DNA of 64,000 nt from Dendrophyllia cribrosa. Taxonomy: Eukaryota > Cnidaria > Anthozoa > Scleractinia > Dendrophylliidae. How positions within the stretch are numbered: the first letter of the stretch is position 1; every line of letters begins with the position of its first letter. This document shows, in pieces, positions 53,004 to 63,469 of the stretch. The stretch covers positions 8,963,832-9,027,831 of the forward strand of contig JAJLRJ010000013.1 of NCBI GenBank assembly GCA_024195265.1, in the 5' to 3' direction. The position numbers were made by a program, and so were the translations under genes. A model generated the notes under the pieces. It saw only the letters and a program-made list of their open reading frames with translations, searched no databases and was not told the origin of the DNA.

Positions 53004-53136
53004 GGGTAGTCCAGCACTTGTCCATATGATGTCTGTGATTCGCTAAGAAAACAATAGATTTGTTCCGCTGGGGTAGGGATTTGGGATAGGGGCATTGTTC
53101 CAGTGATATATAAATTGTATCGTACAGGGTCGCCCA
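53004..53136. repeat. Half copy of the 10,311 foldback
   Basis: Matches GTAGTCCAGCACTTGTCC, GATGTCTGTGATTCGCTAAG and GGGATAGGGGCATTGTTC. The right arm is missing. Confidence 0.6.
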
Positions 53137-53476
53137 ACAATAGAACAAACAACACAACAATGCACCCTAGCCCTGAAAACAATAGAGCTGCGTGATACCC
53201 AGGTCCAATGAAATTAGAGGTTTTCAGAAGAGCTGCGTGGTATCTGAGGAAGAGAGGGTAAGACCGGTGATACCCATCTTTTAAATATTGTGGACTAAAG
53301 ATATGGTTTTGATGGAGGAAAGACGAAGCATTGTGCCCTCTCTCAGTCACATTAATTACAGCAGAGCAGCATCGTTTTGAAAAATCCAAGTTCTCAAGTT
53401 AAGTACAATACAGCTTAAAAAATAACATTATGTTTATTTTAGTCGCTCTTCAACTGAATACAATAAAGACACGTAC

Positions 53477-53581
53477 CTTACTCCAGCCTGAGATCGCAAT
53501 TAAGAACAGTGTCTGTCCAAGTATGAAAACAAGCATAAAGATGCTGAAGAATATATAAGGCAGTGCCAAAAAGCGATTTCT
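53477..53581 (-). CDS. Multi-pass membrane gene exon C (transmembrane)
   Basis: Thirty-five codons: RNRFLALPYIFFSIFMLVF, then a second half ILGQTLFLIAISGWSK. A long helix with a positive cytoplasmic start. Acceptor CTTTTCAG, donor AAG/GTACGT, phase 0 on both sides. The RNRFLxLPY opening is like loops between helices 2 and 3 of LAPTM-type proteins (weak). Confidence 0.78.
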
Positions 53582-53755
53582 CTGAAAAGAGGAGTATAAA
53601 CAATAGTCAGTAAATTATATAATAAACAAGAAGCTGTACACAGCTTGAACTCGTGGCGCCTTAAACTCATTGCAGCATTAAATCCCGAGTGTCTTGAGTG
53701 CTTTTACGGAGAAACATAAGCTTAAAATAATGTCTAATCAAAGGCTCCTAAGAGC

Positions 53756-55082
53756 CAACCCGTGAAGAACAAATGCTAACGCGTAACGCAATATTGCGGT
53801 AAGCTTATGTTTTCACACTAACTCGGTTCGTTTTTTTTTTAAATTAAACGTAAGGATTTTTGTCGAACGCAAAAAAAAAAACAGTACATCACTTTCATAA
53901 TGTCCAGTCCGAAGAAAGTAAAAAAAAGTAAAAAGAAGAAGATCCTGAGCGCGACTTAAACTAAGGCTTTCCAACTGTCACTCCCGGTACTAAGCGACAA
54001 CCTCAATCCACTACACTATCGAGGAACACATGCTCAATTTAGAGTAAATTTTTTTATTGCAACGTAGATCGATTTTAACCCCCCTTAAAGTTTTTCTCCA
54101 ATATTTTCAAAATCATTTAAGATTAGCACATGCCGTTTACCGTAGCTGTTCGCATATCCTTAAGACAAATTTTGGTAAAGTTTAGCGCCAACCGGTTGCT
54201 ATGGTAACGAGATATCACGTCATAATTAACATGTGGTCAAGCCATTTTTAAATAAAAATGTGTTTTTTACCTTTTTTCAGTGAAAAAACATATAAAATGC
54301 TACCAAAGCATCAAAATGTTTAATTGTATGTTATTTTACAACTATAGCAAATAATATTTGCAATTTCCGCATTTTCCCAAAATTTTTGTATTTTTAGCAA
54401 AATCCAAAATGGCGGCCATCTTGGCGGCCATTTTGGATGACGTCACGAACCCCAACAGCGCCACAACCCATAATATTTACCTTATCTCATAGAGTACATC
54501 GTGGGCTATCTATTAGATGTGAAATATTTCCGAAATATTGCAACATCGCAAAAACCCAAAGGGGGGTTGCAACAACGGGTGATGTCGCAGCTCTTAGAAG
54601 GTCTTACACCATTGGCTTGCCACCTTTATAGATAACAATAGGACAAACAACACAACAATGGACTCTAGCCCTAAAAACAATAGCAGCTGTGTTTTACAAG
54701 GCCAATGAAAATAGAGGGTTCTAAGAGCTGCGACCCTACCGGCAACAACCCCCCCCCCCCCCCCCCCCCCCCATCCCCCCTCCCCCTTGTACCACGGTGG
54801 GGTATAAGTTTGCGTGTGTCCGAGGGTTAATGTTGCACTAAAGACTCCACTAATGTTAAACATCTTCAAGCTTATTGTTGTTTATATTCGTTTACATCAA
54901 ATTAATTATTGTTATCGTTGGATTCACGTTATCTTGTTACAAAACGCATTCGTAACAAAGCATTACTCACTAAGGTCACTAAGTTTACAGCTGATGGAAG
55001 CAGCGAGTGAGTGAGTGAGTGAATTTAAATTAGCCACCGTTACCGATAACCCGTTCATTGCGCTTGCGCGTATTCACGGGTT
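53756..55082. repeat. TIR-like element with tRNA-like segment, copy 2
   Basis: Ends aacccgtgaa and cgcgtattcacgggtt match the 26,189 copy; shared inner words are AACGCAATATTGCG and GAGTGAGTGAGTGAATT. The minus strand at about 54,025-53,940 reads TAGTGTAGTGGATTGAG, tRNA A-box-like. The middle holds sequence with TTAACCCCCCTT and AAGGGGGGTT arms (54,075-54,570) and the 54,745 fragment, so it is composite. Confidence 0.45.
54745..54826. repeat. Right-half fragment of the CCCTCGGAC element
   Basis: C-run, then CCTTGTACCACGGTGGGGTA and GTGTGTCCGAGGG followed by TTAA, matching the right end of 46,351-46,806. Confidence 0.65.
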
Positions 55083-55549
55083 CAAAAATAAGACTACACT
55101 CCATTCACTACATTTAGTAGCCGACACTTCAAAGTTCGATCGCTAAGCAAATTGCAAGGTATATAAAACACAAAACTTGCCGGAACAAAAATCCCACAGG
55201 AATAAGCGGCGAACACAATATGAAACGGTCCTATCCATCCATGAACGCCTTGCATCGTCTTGAAAACTTGCAATTGTACGCTGCAGTTCTTTCTTTTGCT
55301 TCTCAAGTCAGCACACGGAGAGATTTTGCGGTATGTATTTCATGGCTGAAAGCCATATAGTCGTCGACATAAACTAAAATATGCGTGCATAAATTTGCAT
55401 GCGCTAATGTGACACACATAACTGTATACCATACATACATACATATCTAGCTAGATTTTGGAAACCATACCGCCCTGAGAAACTGTGCTTCTTTTTTTGT
55501 CGTTCAAATAAAAAGGCCGCAATACAAAAACAAAAGACTATTGCTAGTC

Positions 55550-55610
55550 TTTCTTTCTCTTGCTCTTGCTCTTGCTCTTGCTCTCGCTCCCTTTCCCTTT
55601 TCTTTCCCTT
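55550..55610. repeat. (TCTTGC)n-like simple repeat
   Basis: About 60 bp of ctcttgctcttgc followed by T/C-rich sequence. Confidence 0.85.
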
Positions 55611-55898
55611 TTATGCAATTTTCAAGTTGGTCAGGTGTCATATTGAGCGAAGTTGTAGTGACGTTGCTTCAATTTTCATCAACCACGTTTTTAAAAAATC
55701 AGCTATACATATATTGAAAGATATTTTACATATATTAAAATACAAATATACAAACGCATTAAAACTTCGAATTTCGCTGCTACCATTTCCACCTTAAACT
55801 GGACCACCCTGTTAATAAGGCCAGAGAGACAGGAACAAGCAAATCATAAAAAAATATAATTAAGAAAAACGTTTTAATTGGGTGGCCGTATTGTTACA

Positions 55899-55931
55899 TA
55901 TTAGCATATTCATGTTGTAAATTAGTATGCG
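55899..55931. repeat. 33-bp direct repeat left of the pogo element
   Basis: TATTAGCATATTCATG-T-TAAATTAGTATGCG occurs here and again at 59,259-59,290, immediately right of the transposon. It is too long and too offset to be the target duplication (which is TA). More likely the element landed in an older tandem duplication. Confidence 0.75.
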
Positions 55932-56319
55932 AAAGTGGAGTTGCATACAGTCAACTCTCTCTTAAGCGACCACCCTTGGTGCAGGAAAAAGTGGTCGCTT
56001 AATGGAGGTGGTCGCTTAATAGAAAAATCAAGACAATAAGCCAAAAACTACAAGAATCCACTAATTATTACCATTCTGTATTGCCTTATCAGTTTAAATG
56101 AAGCAAATATACAAAGCTCTTTTGAGAAAAAACTTATTCTAAAGCGGACAATGTACTACATATTAAGCTACTCGCTTATTCATTGTTGGTTTTTGAGACA
56201 CGCACTTGGAAAATGTGTTCATTGTTAAATCACTTAAAATCAGTTTACTGTACTCAAACAAAACTTCCAATTATAATGTCACATATGGAATACTGTACAT
56301 CTGTTTTAAAGGTGGCGTT

Positions 56320-58194
56320 TCATAGTTTCTTCATGAAGTCCAGAATGCTCGATTGTTTCTGTGTTTTAAATTTCATGTCGACAAGAACATCGGTGACTTT
56401 CGCGACTGCAGAAGACAACTCCTCGCAGTCCTGATAATCTGCGAACTCGGCAATCTGAGTTGCAAGATTAAGTGCCCCTTTTACTGTTCGCACTGTCGGG
56501 ACTGGTAAAGGAGGGTCTTCACCGTCATCATCGTCGTCCGTAGCCATCTCCATTTCTGTATCGTCGCTGTTTAAGTGAGTTGCAAGAATCTCATCTCGCA
56601 AGGTCTGCCTCCAGTTAGGATGAGCGGGGTCTAAAGAGGCATGCGCTTCGGCGCCACAGTCGATAGCAGTAAAGGGTGCAACGTCGATACCTCTCTCGGT
56701 CATCTTCTGTACGAGGGCCTCCAGGTCAAGTAACTCTTCGCCGGCAAACGGATCATCACCATCGTCATCCAAATCCATGGCTGAGGGGGACATACCAACA
56801 TGTCTGAAGCATTTACTAATCACATCTTCCTTGACTTCGTCCCATGCATTTACCATCCATCGCACAGCCATTAGGAGGTTTACAGACTTAACTATTGTGC
56901 TGGCTGAACGCTCTCCATCCACCTGACCAACGATATGCCGCAGCAACTTCTTTTTGTAGTAGATCTTCCAAACCTTGATTATGCCCGCATCCAGGGGCTG
57001 TGTGCGAGAGGTCGTATTCTTCGGTAAAAAGGCTACTTTGATGTTTGAGAACATGTCCGTTAGCGAGGGTGGATGGCATGGCGCATTATCTAAGAAGAGG
57101 ATAATGTGTCTATTCTCTCTTTTCATTCGGTTGTTCAACCTGGTAAGAAGAGTAACCATAATCTCGGTTCTCATCCAAGCTTTGTCATTACTGAAGTACT
57201 GAGCGCCGCATGGTTGCGAAGGATTGGCCAAACGTGTGAAGCAGCGTGGTAGTCTACTACTTCCTATCACAATAAGAGACTCTTTTCCACCCGCTGCATT
57301 CACAAAAAATGCAGCGGTTACTCGTTGCTTCGCATTTTTGCCGCCTCTGCAACGTTTTCCCTTTTCTGACAGCGATTTCTCAGGCATCGCCTTCCAGAAG
57401 CAACCAGTCTCATCCTCATTCCATATATCCCTTGGGGAGTAGCCCTTGGTTAGCTCTTTCACTCTTTCGTTCCAGCTGTCCAAGGTCTCTAGGCTAACAT
57501 CTCCCTCTTCCCCAGCAATGTTCATTTGGCCAATATTATGTCTCTTTTTCCACTTATCTAGCCAGCCACTTGTTCCTTTGAAGGTATCGTCTCCAATCCT
57601 CTCAGCAATAATTCTCGCTTCCTCAGTCAGCATGGGGCCGTCCACAGGGATATTTGACGCCCTTGCTCTTGTGTACCATTCCCACAACAATCCATTAATC
57701 TCGCCATATTTTCCGACTCTCATTCTCTTTTGGGAATTTGTGCCTTCGTTGGAGTTCCACAGTTCCAGAAGTTTAGCTTTTTTCTTCAAGATTTTGATGA
57801 TCTGCGTTTTTCCGCAACCAAACATTTGCGCCAACTTTCTCGTGCTGTTACCCTCGGTAGATTTCTGAATAACTTCTACTTTCTCTTTTAGAGTAAGACA
57901 TTTTCTTTGAGTAGCATCAGCTTTTGGAGGTGCTATTGGTTTCTTTGCGGACCATTCCTTTGTAGTTGGTTTACTTTTCTCGACAGGGATGCTTGCTTGT
58001 TTCGTCTCATTCAAAGTTGGTGCTTCAGAGCAAGAAATGCAACCAGCGCAATGAGCCACTGAAACAACAGCTTTCCAGCCGGGACTGTCTTCGTTCGCAG
58101 GAACTGAACATTCTTTAGACTTGTTGCAAACAGGTTTCGCACATTTCAGACAAACATACTTTGTAAGACTTGCGCATTTAACGCAGTTTTGCAT
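56320..58194 (-). CDS. Pogo/Tigger-type transposase with N-terminal Cys-rich finger
   Basis: 624 residues from ATG at 58,194; upstream frame codons lack an ATG. Residues 4-52 hold a zinc-finger-like C-x2-C-x9-C-x2-C-x4-C pattern (CVKCASLTKYVCLKCAKPVC) ending in a His-Cys pair, unusual for this family. Residues 98-142 are a psq/CENP-B-type helix-turn-helix (LAQMFGCGKTQI). Residues 167-221 are a CENP-B DNA-binding domain (GWLDKWKKRHNI). The DDE_1 core has D261 (NEDETG), D369 (LFLDNAPCH) and D402 (TQPLDAGII), giving the pogo DDD triad. An acidic C-terminal stretch follows (DLDDDGDDPF). The enzyme should bind the TIRs and cut and paste the element at TA. No frameshift or stop. Confidence 0.92.
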   Translation of the reverse strand: MQNCVKCASLTKYVCLKCAKPVCNKSKECSVPANEDSPGWKAVVSVAHCAGCISCSEAPTLNETKQASIPVEKSKPTTKEWSAKKPIAPPKADATQRKCLTLKEKVEVIQKSTEGNSTRKLAQMFGCGKTQIIKILKKKAKLLELWNSNEGTNSQKRMRVGKYGEINGLLWEWYTRARASNIPVDGPMLTEEARIIAERIGDDTFKGTSGWLDKWKKRHNIGQMNIAGEEGDVSLETLDSWNERVKELTKGYSPRDIWNEDETGCFWKAMPEKSLSEKGKRCRGGKNAKQRVTAAFFVNAAGGKESLIVIGSSRLPRCFTRLANPSQPCGAQYFSNDKAWMRTEIMVTLLTRLNNRMKRENRHIILFLDNAPCHPPSLTDMFSNIKVAFLPKNTTSRTQPLDAGIIKVWKIYYKKKLLRHIVGQVDGERSASTIVKSVNLLMAVRWMVNAWDEVKEDVISKCFRHVGMSPSAMDLDDDGDDPFAGEELLDLEALVQKMTERGIDVAPFTAIDCGAEAHASLDPAHPNWRQTLRDEILATHLNSDDTEMEMATDDDDDGEDPPLPVPTVRTVKGALNLATQIAEFADYQDCEELSSAVAKVTDVLVDMKFKTQKQSSILDFMKKL

Positions 58195-58422
58195 CTCTAA
58201 ATGCAATGGAACGAAAGCAGCCACAAATGCTATGACAATGTTGGCGGAAATCCCACGTGAACGGCACCTTTTGAGGTGAGAGAAAATAACTGCCGACGCC
58301 AATCAAAACTACAATGTACACGTTGTTTTAACAGAACTCGACAACAGACCTCGTTTATACGGTGACAAGAAAATATTTTTCACTTGCTTCTCATTGCGTT
58401 GTCATTTGCTCCGTTCGCCAAG
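58195..58422. promoter_or_regulatory. Divergent promoter region inside the pogo element
   Basis: The 228 bp between the two ATGs must hold both transcription starts if neither gene has an upstream exon. No strong TATA box is clear. Inference from layout only. Confidence 0.4.
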
Positions 58423-58866
58423 ATGAAGAACAAGAATTTTTCAAGCATTACGGTCCACTCATTCATTCGAGGTTACCATGTCTACAAGGATGAAACAACA
58501 TGGGTTCCCGAAATTGGTGAGCAACGTAGTCTTAAGCGCGAGCCCCTGAATGACAAAGACAAAAATGCTGTTGCAGTAGTAAGGCCGCTGTCGACAACTT
58601 TCACTGAAGCAAATCATCCCAGTATCGTTTCCAAAGAAGACGAGATTGTCGGCCACATACCATTACAAATGTCTCAGTATGTGAGCAAATTTCTGAAACG
58701 AAGGACTAATAATGGAAAAGCCATTGTTACAGGGAAGCGTGTAAACCGAGGAGCGGGTTATGGACTGGAAATTCCCTGCGATTACATTTTCTATGGGGAT
58801 AACGACATTTCTATTCCATGGCTTAGGGAAAAGATTGGAAGCACTGGTGTATTTCACGTGGAATAG
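58423..58866 (+). CDS. HIRAN-domain protein, second gene of the pogo element
   Basis: 147 residues. The first ATG starts MKNKNFSSITVHSFIRGYHV. HIRAN features in order: the opening strand VHSFIRGYHVY, W.PEIGEQ, REPLNDKDKNAVAVV, EIVGHIPLQMSQYVSKFL, VTGKRVNRGAGYGLEIPCDY. HIRAN domains in HLTF/SNF2 proteins bind single-stranded 3' DNA ends; stand-alone HIRAN proteins exist. Here it is encoded between the TIRs and divergent from the transposase, so it may act on DNA ends during transposition or repair (inference). No catalytic domain is attached. Confidence 0.85.
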   Translation: MKNKNFSSITVHSFIRGYHVYKDETTWVPEIGEQRSLKREPLNDKDKNAVAVVRPLSTTFTEANHPSIVSKEDEIVGHIPLQMSQYVSKFLKRRTNNGKAIVTGKRVNRGAGYGLEIPCDYIFYGDNDISIPWLREKIGSTGVFHVE

Positions 58867-59436
58867 AAAATTCTTCAGCTGATTCTTATCGTTCTGACTG
58901 TAACTGTTGAAGTTTTCAATACTATGTAACCATGATCTAGCCGCAGTTTTTCAGTTGTGTAAAATATCTGTCAGCGCTATTAAAAACCTCTGATTAAAAA
59001 CTGAACTTTGTGACATCTGAGTAACGCCAGAATTTCATAACATTGAGGGTGGTCGCTTAACGGAAACACAAAACAAAGGAATTTGTCACATTTTTGACCT
59101 CGAAAGTGGTCGCGGTCGCTTAAGAAATTTGAGAAGTGGTCGCTTAAGAGAGAGTTTTCTAAACAGTATTTGACTGAAAAACAAAATGGTTATTTACAAA
59201 GTGGTCGCTTAATGGAGGTGGTCGCTTAATAGAGTGGTCGTTAAGAGAGAGTTGACTGTATTAGCATATTCATGTATAAATTAGTATGCGGAGTATTTGA
59301 GGCTTCATTATTCATAAAAGATTTTATTGTGTGCCTGGCTGCGGGCAGCCAAATTGTGTTGCGCTCAGTTGGTGTCCTGATCAAATACTACACGTATGAA
59401 CGAGGTACGTTAGTATCATGTATGTTTATATGACTT

Positions 59437-59457
59437 AGGGTTAGGGTTAGGGTTGAG
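59437..59457 (+). repeat. Three TTAGGG units
   Basis: cttagggttagggttaggg; an interstitial match to the animal telomere repeat, too short to mean more. Confidence 0.6.
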
Positions 59458-59942
59458 GTTTTTAGCCTATGTGAAAGAGCCTCCAGGTTAGTGAATTTAT
59501 TGAACAAAATATCAGCATCACATGCATGACGGTGAGAATTAAATTTCCTTCAATCATGGCCAGTTGCTTTAGCGGAAAACATCACTAATTTTTAACCTTT
59601 CTGTGAGTCAATTTGAATATCGCCGATCATTAATGTCATAAAAATTCATCTTACATAAAGTTCATCCCCAGCCCCCTATACAATGTTGCAGTCGATAAAT
59701 TGTGGTAAACATCTGATGCATTTCTGACTCCTGGATGTTAACATTGCTCAGAGAGGGAGGGGGTGGGTGAGGAATAAATGTAGAAATCATGCTTTTTGTC
59801 CTAAACGAAATGGCGAGGATTGTAGTTCGGGTGACCATCTTATACGATTTTGTTCAGGTAATATATATTTAGATAGGCTAACCAAACAGCGTTGCTCCTC
59901 AAATAATAGCTGGTATATTAATGACTTTGAAGTTCATCTTAC

Positions 59943-60028
59943 CGTTTTATAAGATACCAGCAACAGACCACTGGTGAGAAACGCCAACACCCAGAAGGAA
60001 ATTCCGGCGTACTCTATGTTGATAACAA
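59943..60028 (-). CDS. Multi-pass membrane gene exon B (transmembrane)
   Basis: The exon completes a Val codon from exon A, then NIEYAGISFWVLAFLTSGLL and LVSYKT: one helix. Acceptor TTTCTTAG, donor ACG/GTAAGA; phase 1 in, phase 0 out, fitting exons A and C. The other two frames have stops. Confidence 0.78.
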
Positions 60029-60204
60029 CTAAGAAACCAAGATAAAACTTTCACGTTCATATATGACATATATTGTAGCCATCAATGTAGCCGCTGTACT
60101 GTACCTGTATATCATTTAGTCATAGAACCTTAATTACTCAAGTGTGCCACTAATAACTACCGTCAAGAGAAAAAGATCTCTTGCTACCGTATATCCTCTG
60201 TTAA

Positions 60205-60449
60205 AGGGACACTGTCACAAGGGCGCATGTGCCAGTTTCTCGAATCGAAACTTGAAAACGTTCAGCCTGAATTTTTCAAGATGAAGTATCAATTTCAAAA
60301 TGGCGTCGATAAGTGGCAGCGGTCACGGTTAAAAACGAAGAAATTTGGGACGGAAAAGAATATTTGGTTCGCTGAAAAGAAAAGAAGAAAGAGTGGTCGA
60401 AATCGGAAGTGAGCCTGGTCCGCGCATGCGAATCCGTGACAGTGTCCCT
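60205..60449. mobile_element. 245-bp MITE (AGGGACACTGTCAC, TTAA)
   Basis: Ends AGGGACACTGTCAC and GTGACAGTGTCCCT; TTAA at left, ATAA at right. Kolobok/piggyBac-like target. Contains AAAATGGCGTCGATAAG and no real gene. Confidence 0.72.
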
Positions 60450-60504
60450 ATAAGCCCCCAGCGGCTATATTTATTTAAAGCGCGTTTGATGGGAGATTAA
60501 TAGA

Positions 60505-60921
60505 GAAAGGGGGGGGGGGGGGGGGGGGGGGGGTGTGCCGCTGGTACTCTGAGACCCTTAACCTATACTAGACCATTTTAGCTGCATTTTGCAACCCTAT
60601 TCTAGACTAAACACCAAAAAACCCTACCCTATCCTAGACCTATTCTAGACTCGCTATTTTCCAGAAAGTCGTTCACTATCACAGTCTAAGATGCCGGGGG
60701 TCAGTAAAAATGCCGTACTGCTCACCGTACCGATTTTTAAATGTCATTTGCCAGCAAATCTTGTCTAGACTAAATTTTTCACGCAACGGATCAGTTTCGC
60801 GGAAAATGATACCCTATTCTAGACCAAAAATATCTGATTACTATACCCTATCCTAGACTAAACTGCCTGAAAACCATACTCTTTACAGCGGCACATACCT
60901 ATAGAGCTCATATATGGGAGT

Positions 60922-60955
<34 letters not shown>

Positions 60956-60960
60956 GAACG
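60505..60960. repeat. Repeat with CCCTATTCTAGACTAAA units between G-run and C-run
   Basis: Starts with about 23 G, then several CCTA(T/C)(T/C)CTAGAC units, then ACTAAACTGCCTGAAAACC and about 29 C. Shares the right part with 33,715-33,850. The runs could pair. Confidence 0.65.
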
Positions 60961-61492
60961 CCAGCAGTTCACCACTATTTTTTGTAATTCATTCGTGTTT
61001 ACCGTAGTTACGATTATTTTTATCTCGTCTGTCTCGTGAGTGCGCGAAGCGTTGAGCGAGATACAGTATTCGTATTCTAGACAGTCTCGTTTCACACAAT
61101 GCATAATTATGTCACACCAAGACAAGTCGTTTTAAATCTGATTTCCTTTTCAATTCTTTGACTTCAAAATCAGTATGGAAAATAAAAGTCGATCTGTGGA
61201 CTTACAGCCCTTTGATTAGCCCTTTTATTCCCCACCCCCACAATGCTTGCGAGTACTCTATGCCGGTGAATTCGTGTCCGCATTGGTAGAGTGAAATATA
61301 CCTGTATTAAATATAAATATAGCCTTTCGTTTATCGTTCTGGTTGTGAAGGAAAACGGGGAGAGGGGCCTAATTATTTTGCTCCAAAAAGGGGGGCTTCT
61401 TTGAGAAGGGGGGTCTTAAGAGAAGGTTTACGGTATATAATGTTAATCCAAATGCCGACGATGCTAAGAGAAGATCAACGAAACAAACAAAC

Positions 61493-61604
61493 CTTTATTT
61501 GACACGAAATTAAAATGTTCTGCGCTGATCTTCCTGTCATCCTCGAGATCACTAAGTGTTATCACACGGGTGATACCTCCATAGATTCCAAAACCTGAAC
61601 CGAT
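61493..61604 (-). CDS. Multi-pass membrane gene exon A (extracellular loop)
   Basis: Thirty-seven codons plus one base: IGSGFGIYGGITRVITLSDL, then EDDRKISAEHFNF. It looks like the loop between helices 1 and 2. Acceptor TTTTATAACAG, donor AAAG/GTTTGT leaving phase 1. The exon with the start codon and first helix was not found to the right and may lie outside the window. The five joined exons give at least three helices, giving a LAPTM/DUF4728-like layout by inference. Confidence 0.7.
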
Positions 61605-61947
61605 CTGTTATAAAAAAAAGAGAAAAGAAGTTAAGTAGAACTGGGGTCAATTCAATAAAACTTTTACAAGAGTAATTTACAAGTGTAGCCATTGTTTCAT
61701 TTATTATTTTGCTCGGCTCCAGGATTGGGCGAGGTGAAGTCAATCAGGTGTTGTGATTGGCTAGAACGATATGATGGGTTTTCATATAGCATCGTACCCT
61801 CTTGGAATTACCCGCGCTTAGCCACGGATCATTGAAAAACGATAAAGCTAAAGTCGCAAGCGAGCCACAAGTGGCCCACGTGCCCGGTTTCTGTAGCATG
61901 AAGAGGTGTCTCCAAATTGTGACACTGTAGTGTTAGATCAGTCATTA

Positions 61948-62313
61948 GGGAGCTTTAGCAACTACGACGGCAACGACAAGAAAAACGTCTTTTGAAAAAA
62001 TAATTCGCGCCCTTTAAAACCACTTTACAATTGATCCAACTTGTTGAATTTGTCTGATTTGAATGAATTATCCAGGAGCTGAATTCGTAGGGAAGGCTTT
62101 CAAGTTCAAATAGAGAAAGGAAAATTGACCGTGGTGTGTTCACGTTCTCCACAAAACCTATAATTTGATCATTTGACGTTGTTGTTTTACAGGGAACGGC
62201 AACGAAATGTACCAAAATGTAAAACGCACGTGCAGACGCATTGCTTTCGCTCATTAAACCTATTGTTTTGTGTCGTTCTCGCTGCCGTCGCCGTCGTGGT
62301 TGCTTAAGTTCCC
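61948..62313. mobile_element. 366-bp TIR element (GGGAGCTTTAGCAACTACG, TA)
   Basis: Left GGGAGCTTTAGCAACTACGA and right CGTGGTTGCTTAAGTTCCC are inverted, TA on both sides. A related copy is at 24,158-24,484. Inner GTTGTTGTTTTACAGGGAA. Confidence 0.68.
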
Positions 62314-62319
62314 TATTTC

Positions 62320-63460
62320 CTTTCCGAGAGCGCGAAAGGCCCATCTCCGTTTTTTTGCTCCTCTTCGCACCCATCATCCTTCACGCGCCTCCCGTACTAT
62401 CGGAAAGGAAACATGCGATATCATGACGAATGAAATCTTCAGAGGAGAAACAAAGACTCGCGGTCGGAAAGGCCTGTACTGATCATGAACACGATTCTCA
62501 ACGTTTATATCGATTTTTGGTTGCTTTATACGTCTATAACGACATTGACAATGTTTAGAAGCCATTCAAGGTCATTCAAGGTGCATGCGTTGCGTGACAG
62601 TAATGCAAATAATGTCGGCGTGTGTCACGTTACTCGACCGGATAGTACCCCAACCGCATAATCAGAGGGTCTGAGAGTTGGTATTTTAGTCTTCTTCTCC
62701 TAACAGGGTCAATGTTTGAAACCCTCAGCGGCACACCTTTACCCAAACATGGATCTAGTACATGGGGGTGGTGGGTGTTGCTAATATTTTCCACCAGGCA
62801 GAAGATCGGGTGAGGAAAGTTTCATGATCAATTCATACATAACGATAACGTAACGATAAGTGTAAATAGTGAACAGAAATATTTCCAAAGGGTCTAGATA
62901 ATAGCAAGCAATTAATAATTTTCAAAGCAACGACAACTGTTTTGATTTTAAAAAACATGTTTCGACAATCCTTTGTCATCTTCAGTTTGAAATTTTAAGA
63001 AATATGTGGAAATATGAAGAGAAAAATGTGAACACGTCAAGTGACCACTGCAAAATCTCGCTGATTACGCAATCATCGAGACAATAAAATACCTTTGAAA
63101 GCGAGTAACACAACGTAAGCACTACACGTGTGCGTATACGCATGAGACAATAGGTTTAGACCTTTTTACCCATATAATAAAGCCTTTATGCACTATTAAA
63201 GCTTGTTCGGTCAAGATGGCTGGATATTGGCTCGGTCCATAAACACGCAGTATAAAACAAGGAGAAGAAGTAGACCTTGGCCAATATAGAGGCTGAGCAA
63301 TGTAAATACACGCCCTTGTGGTCTGTACAAACCAATAATGTAAATAATACATTGAGAAAATTTTTTGCAGCGCTTTGTACTGTAGCTCTTTGTTTTGCAC
63401 TCCACCCCGCCAATTACGACTCTCAGAAAAATAAGAAATGTCACGGGATCCAAGATTTTC
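62320..63460. other. Right-side stretch, no gene recognised
   Basis: The first exon of the membrane gene could lie here, but I found no start codon followed by a hydrophobic helix and a phase-0 donor on the minus strand. Two short CTTTATTTT-type AT patches only. Confidence 0.35.
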
Positions 63461-63469
63461 GTTCTAACT

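Larger units (their letters stand above)
55948..59258. mobile_element. 3.3-kb pogo/Tigger-type DNA transposon with two divergent genes
   Basis: TIR CAGTCAACTCTCTCTTAAG at left and its complement at right (one base missing in the GGTCG-TTAA part). TA on both sides (55,946-55,947; 59,259-59,260). Subterminal GTGGTCGCTTAA(T/C) repeats: three or more at each end. It carries a transposase on minus and a HIRAN gene on plus, with start codons about 230 bp apart. Both frames are open, so the copy may be recent and possibly active. It sits in the intron between exons B and C of the membrane gene. Confidence 0.9.

Noticed and set aside
55094..55306. 70-codon hydrophobic frame (MQGVHGWIGPFHIVF)
   Set aside because: Looks membrane-like, but no splice sites fit the phases of the neighbouring exons; probably accidental.
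59437..59457. Telomere or chromosome end
   Set aside because: Only three TTAGGG units inside ordinary sequence.
62374..62565. Possible first exon of the membrane gene (MASKHCQCRYRRIK start)
   Set aside because: The Cys/Arg-rich start recalls LAPTM N-termini, but no transmembrane helix and no phase-0 donor follow.
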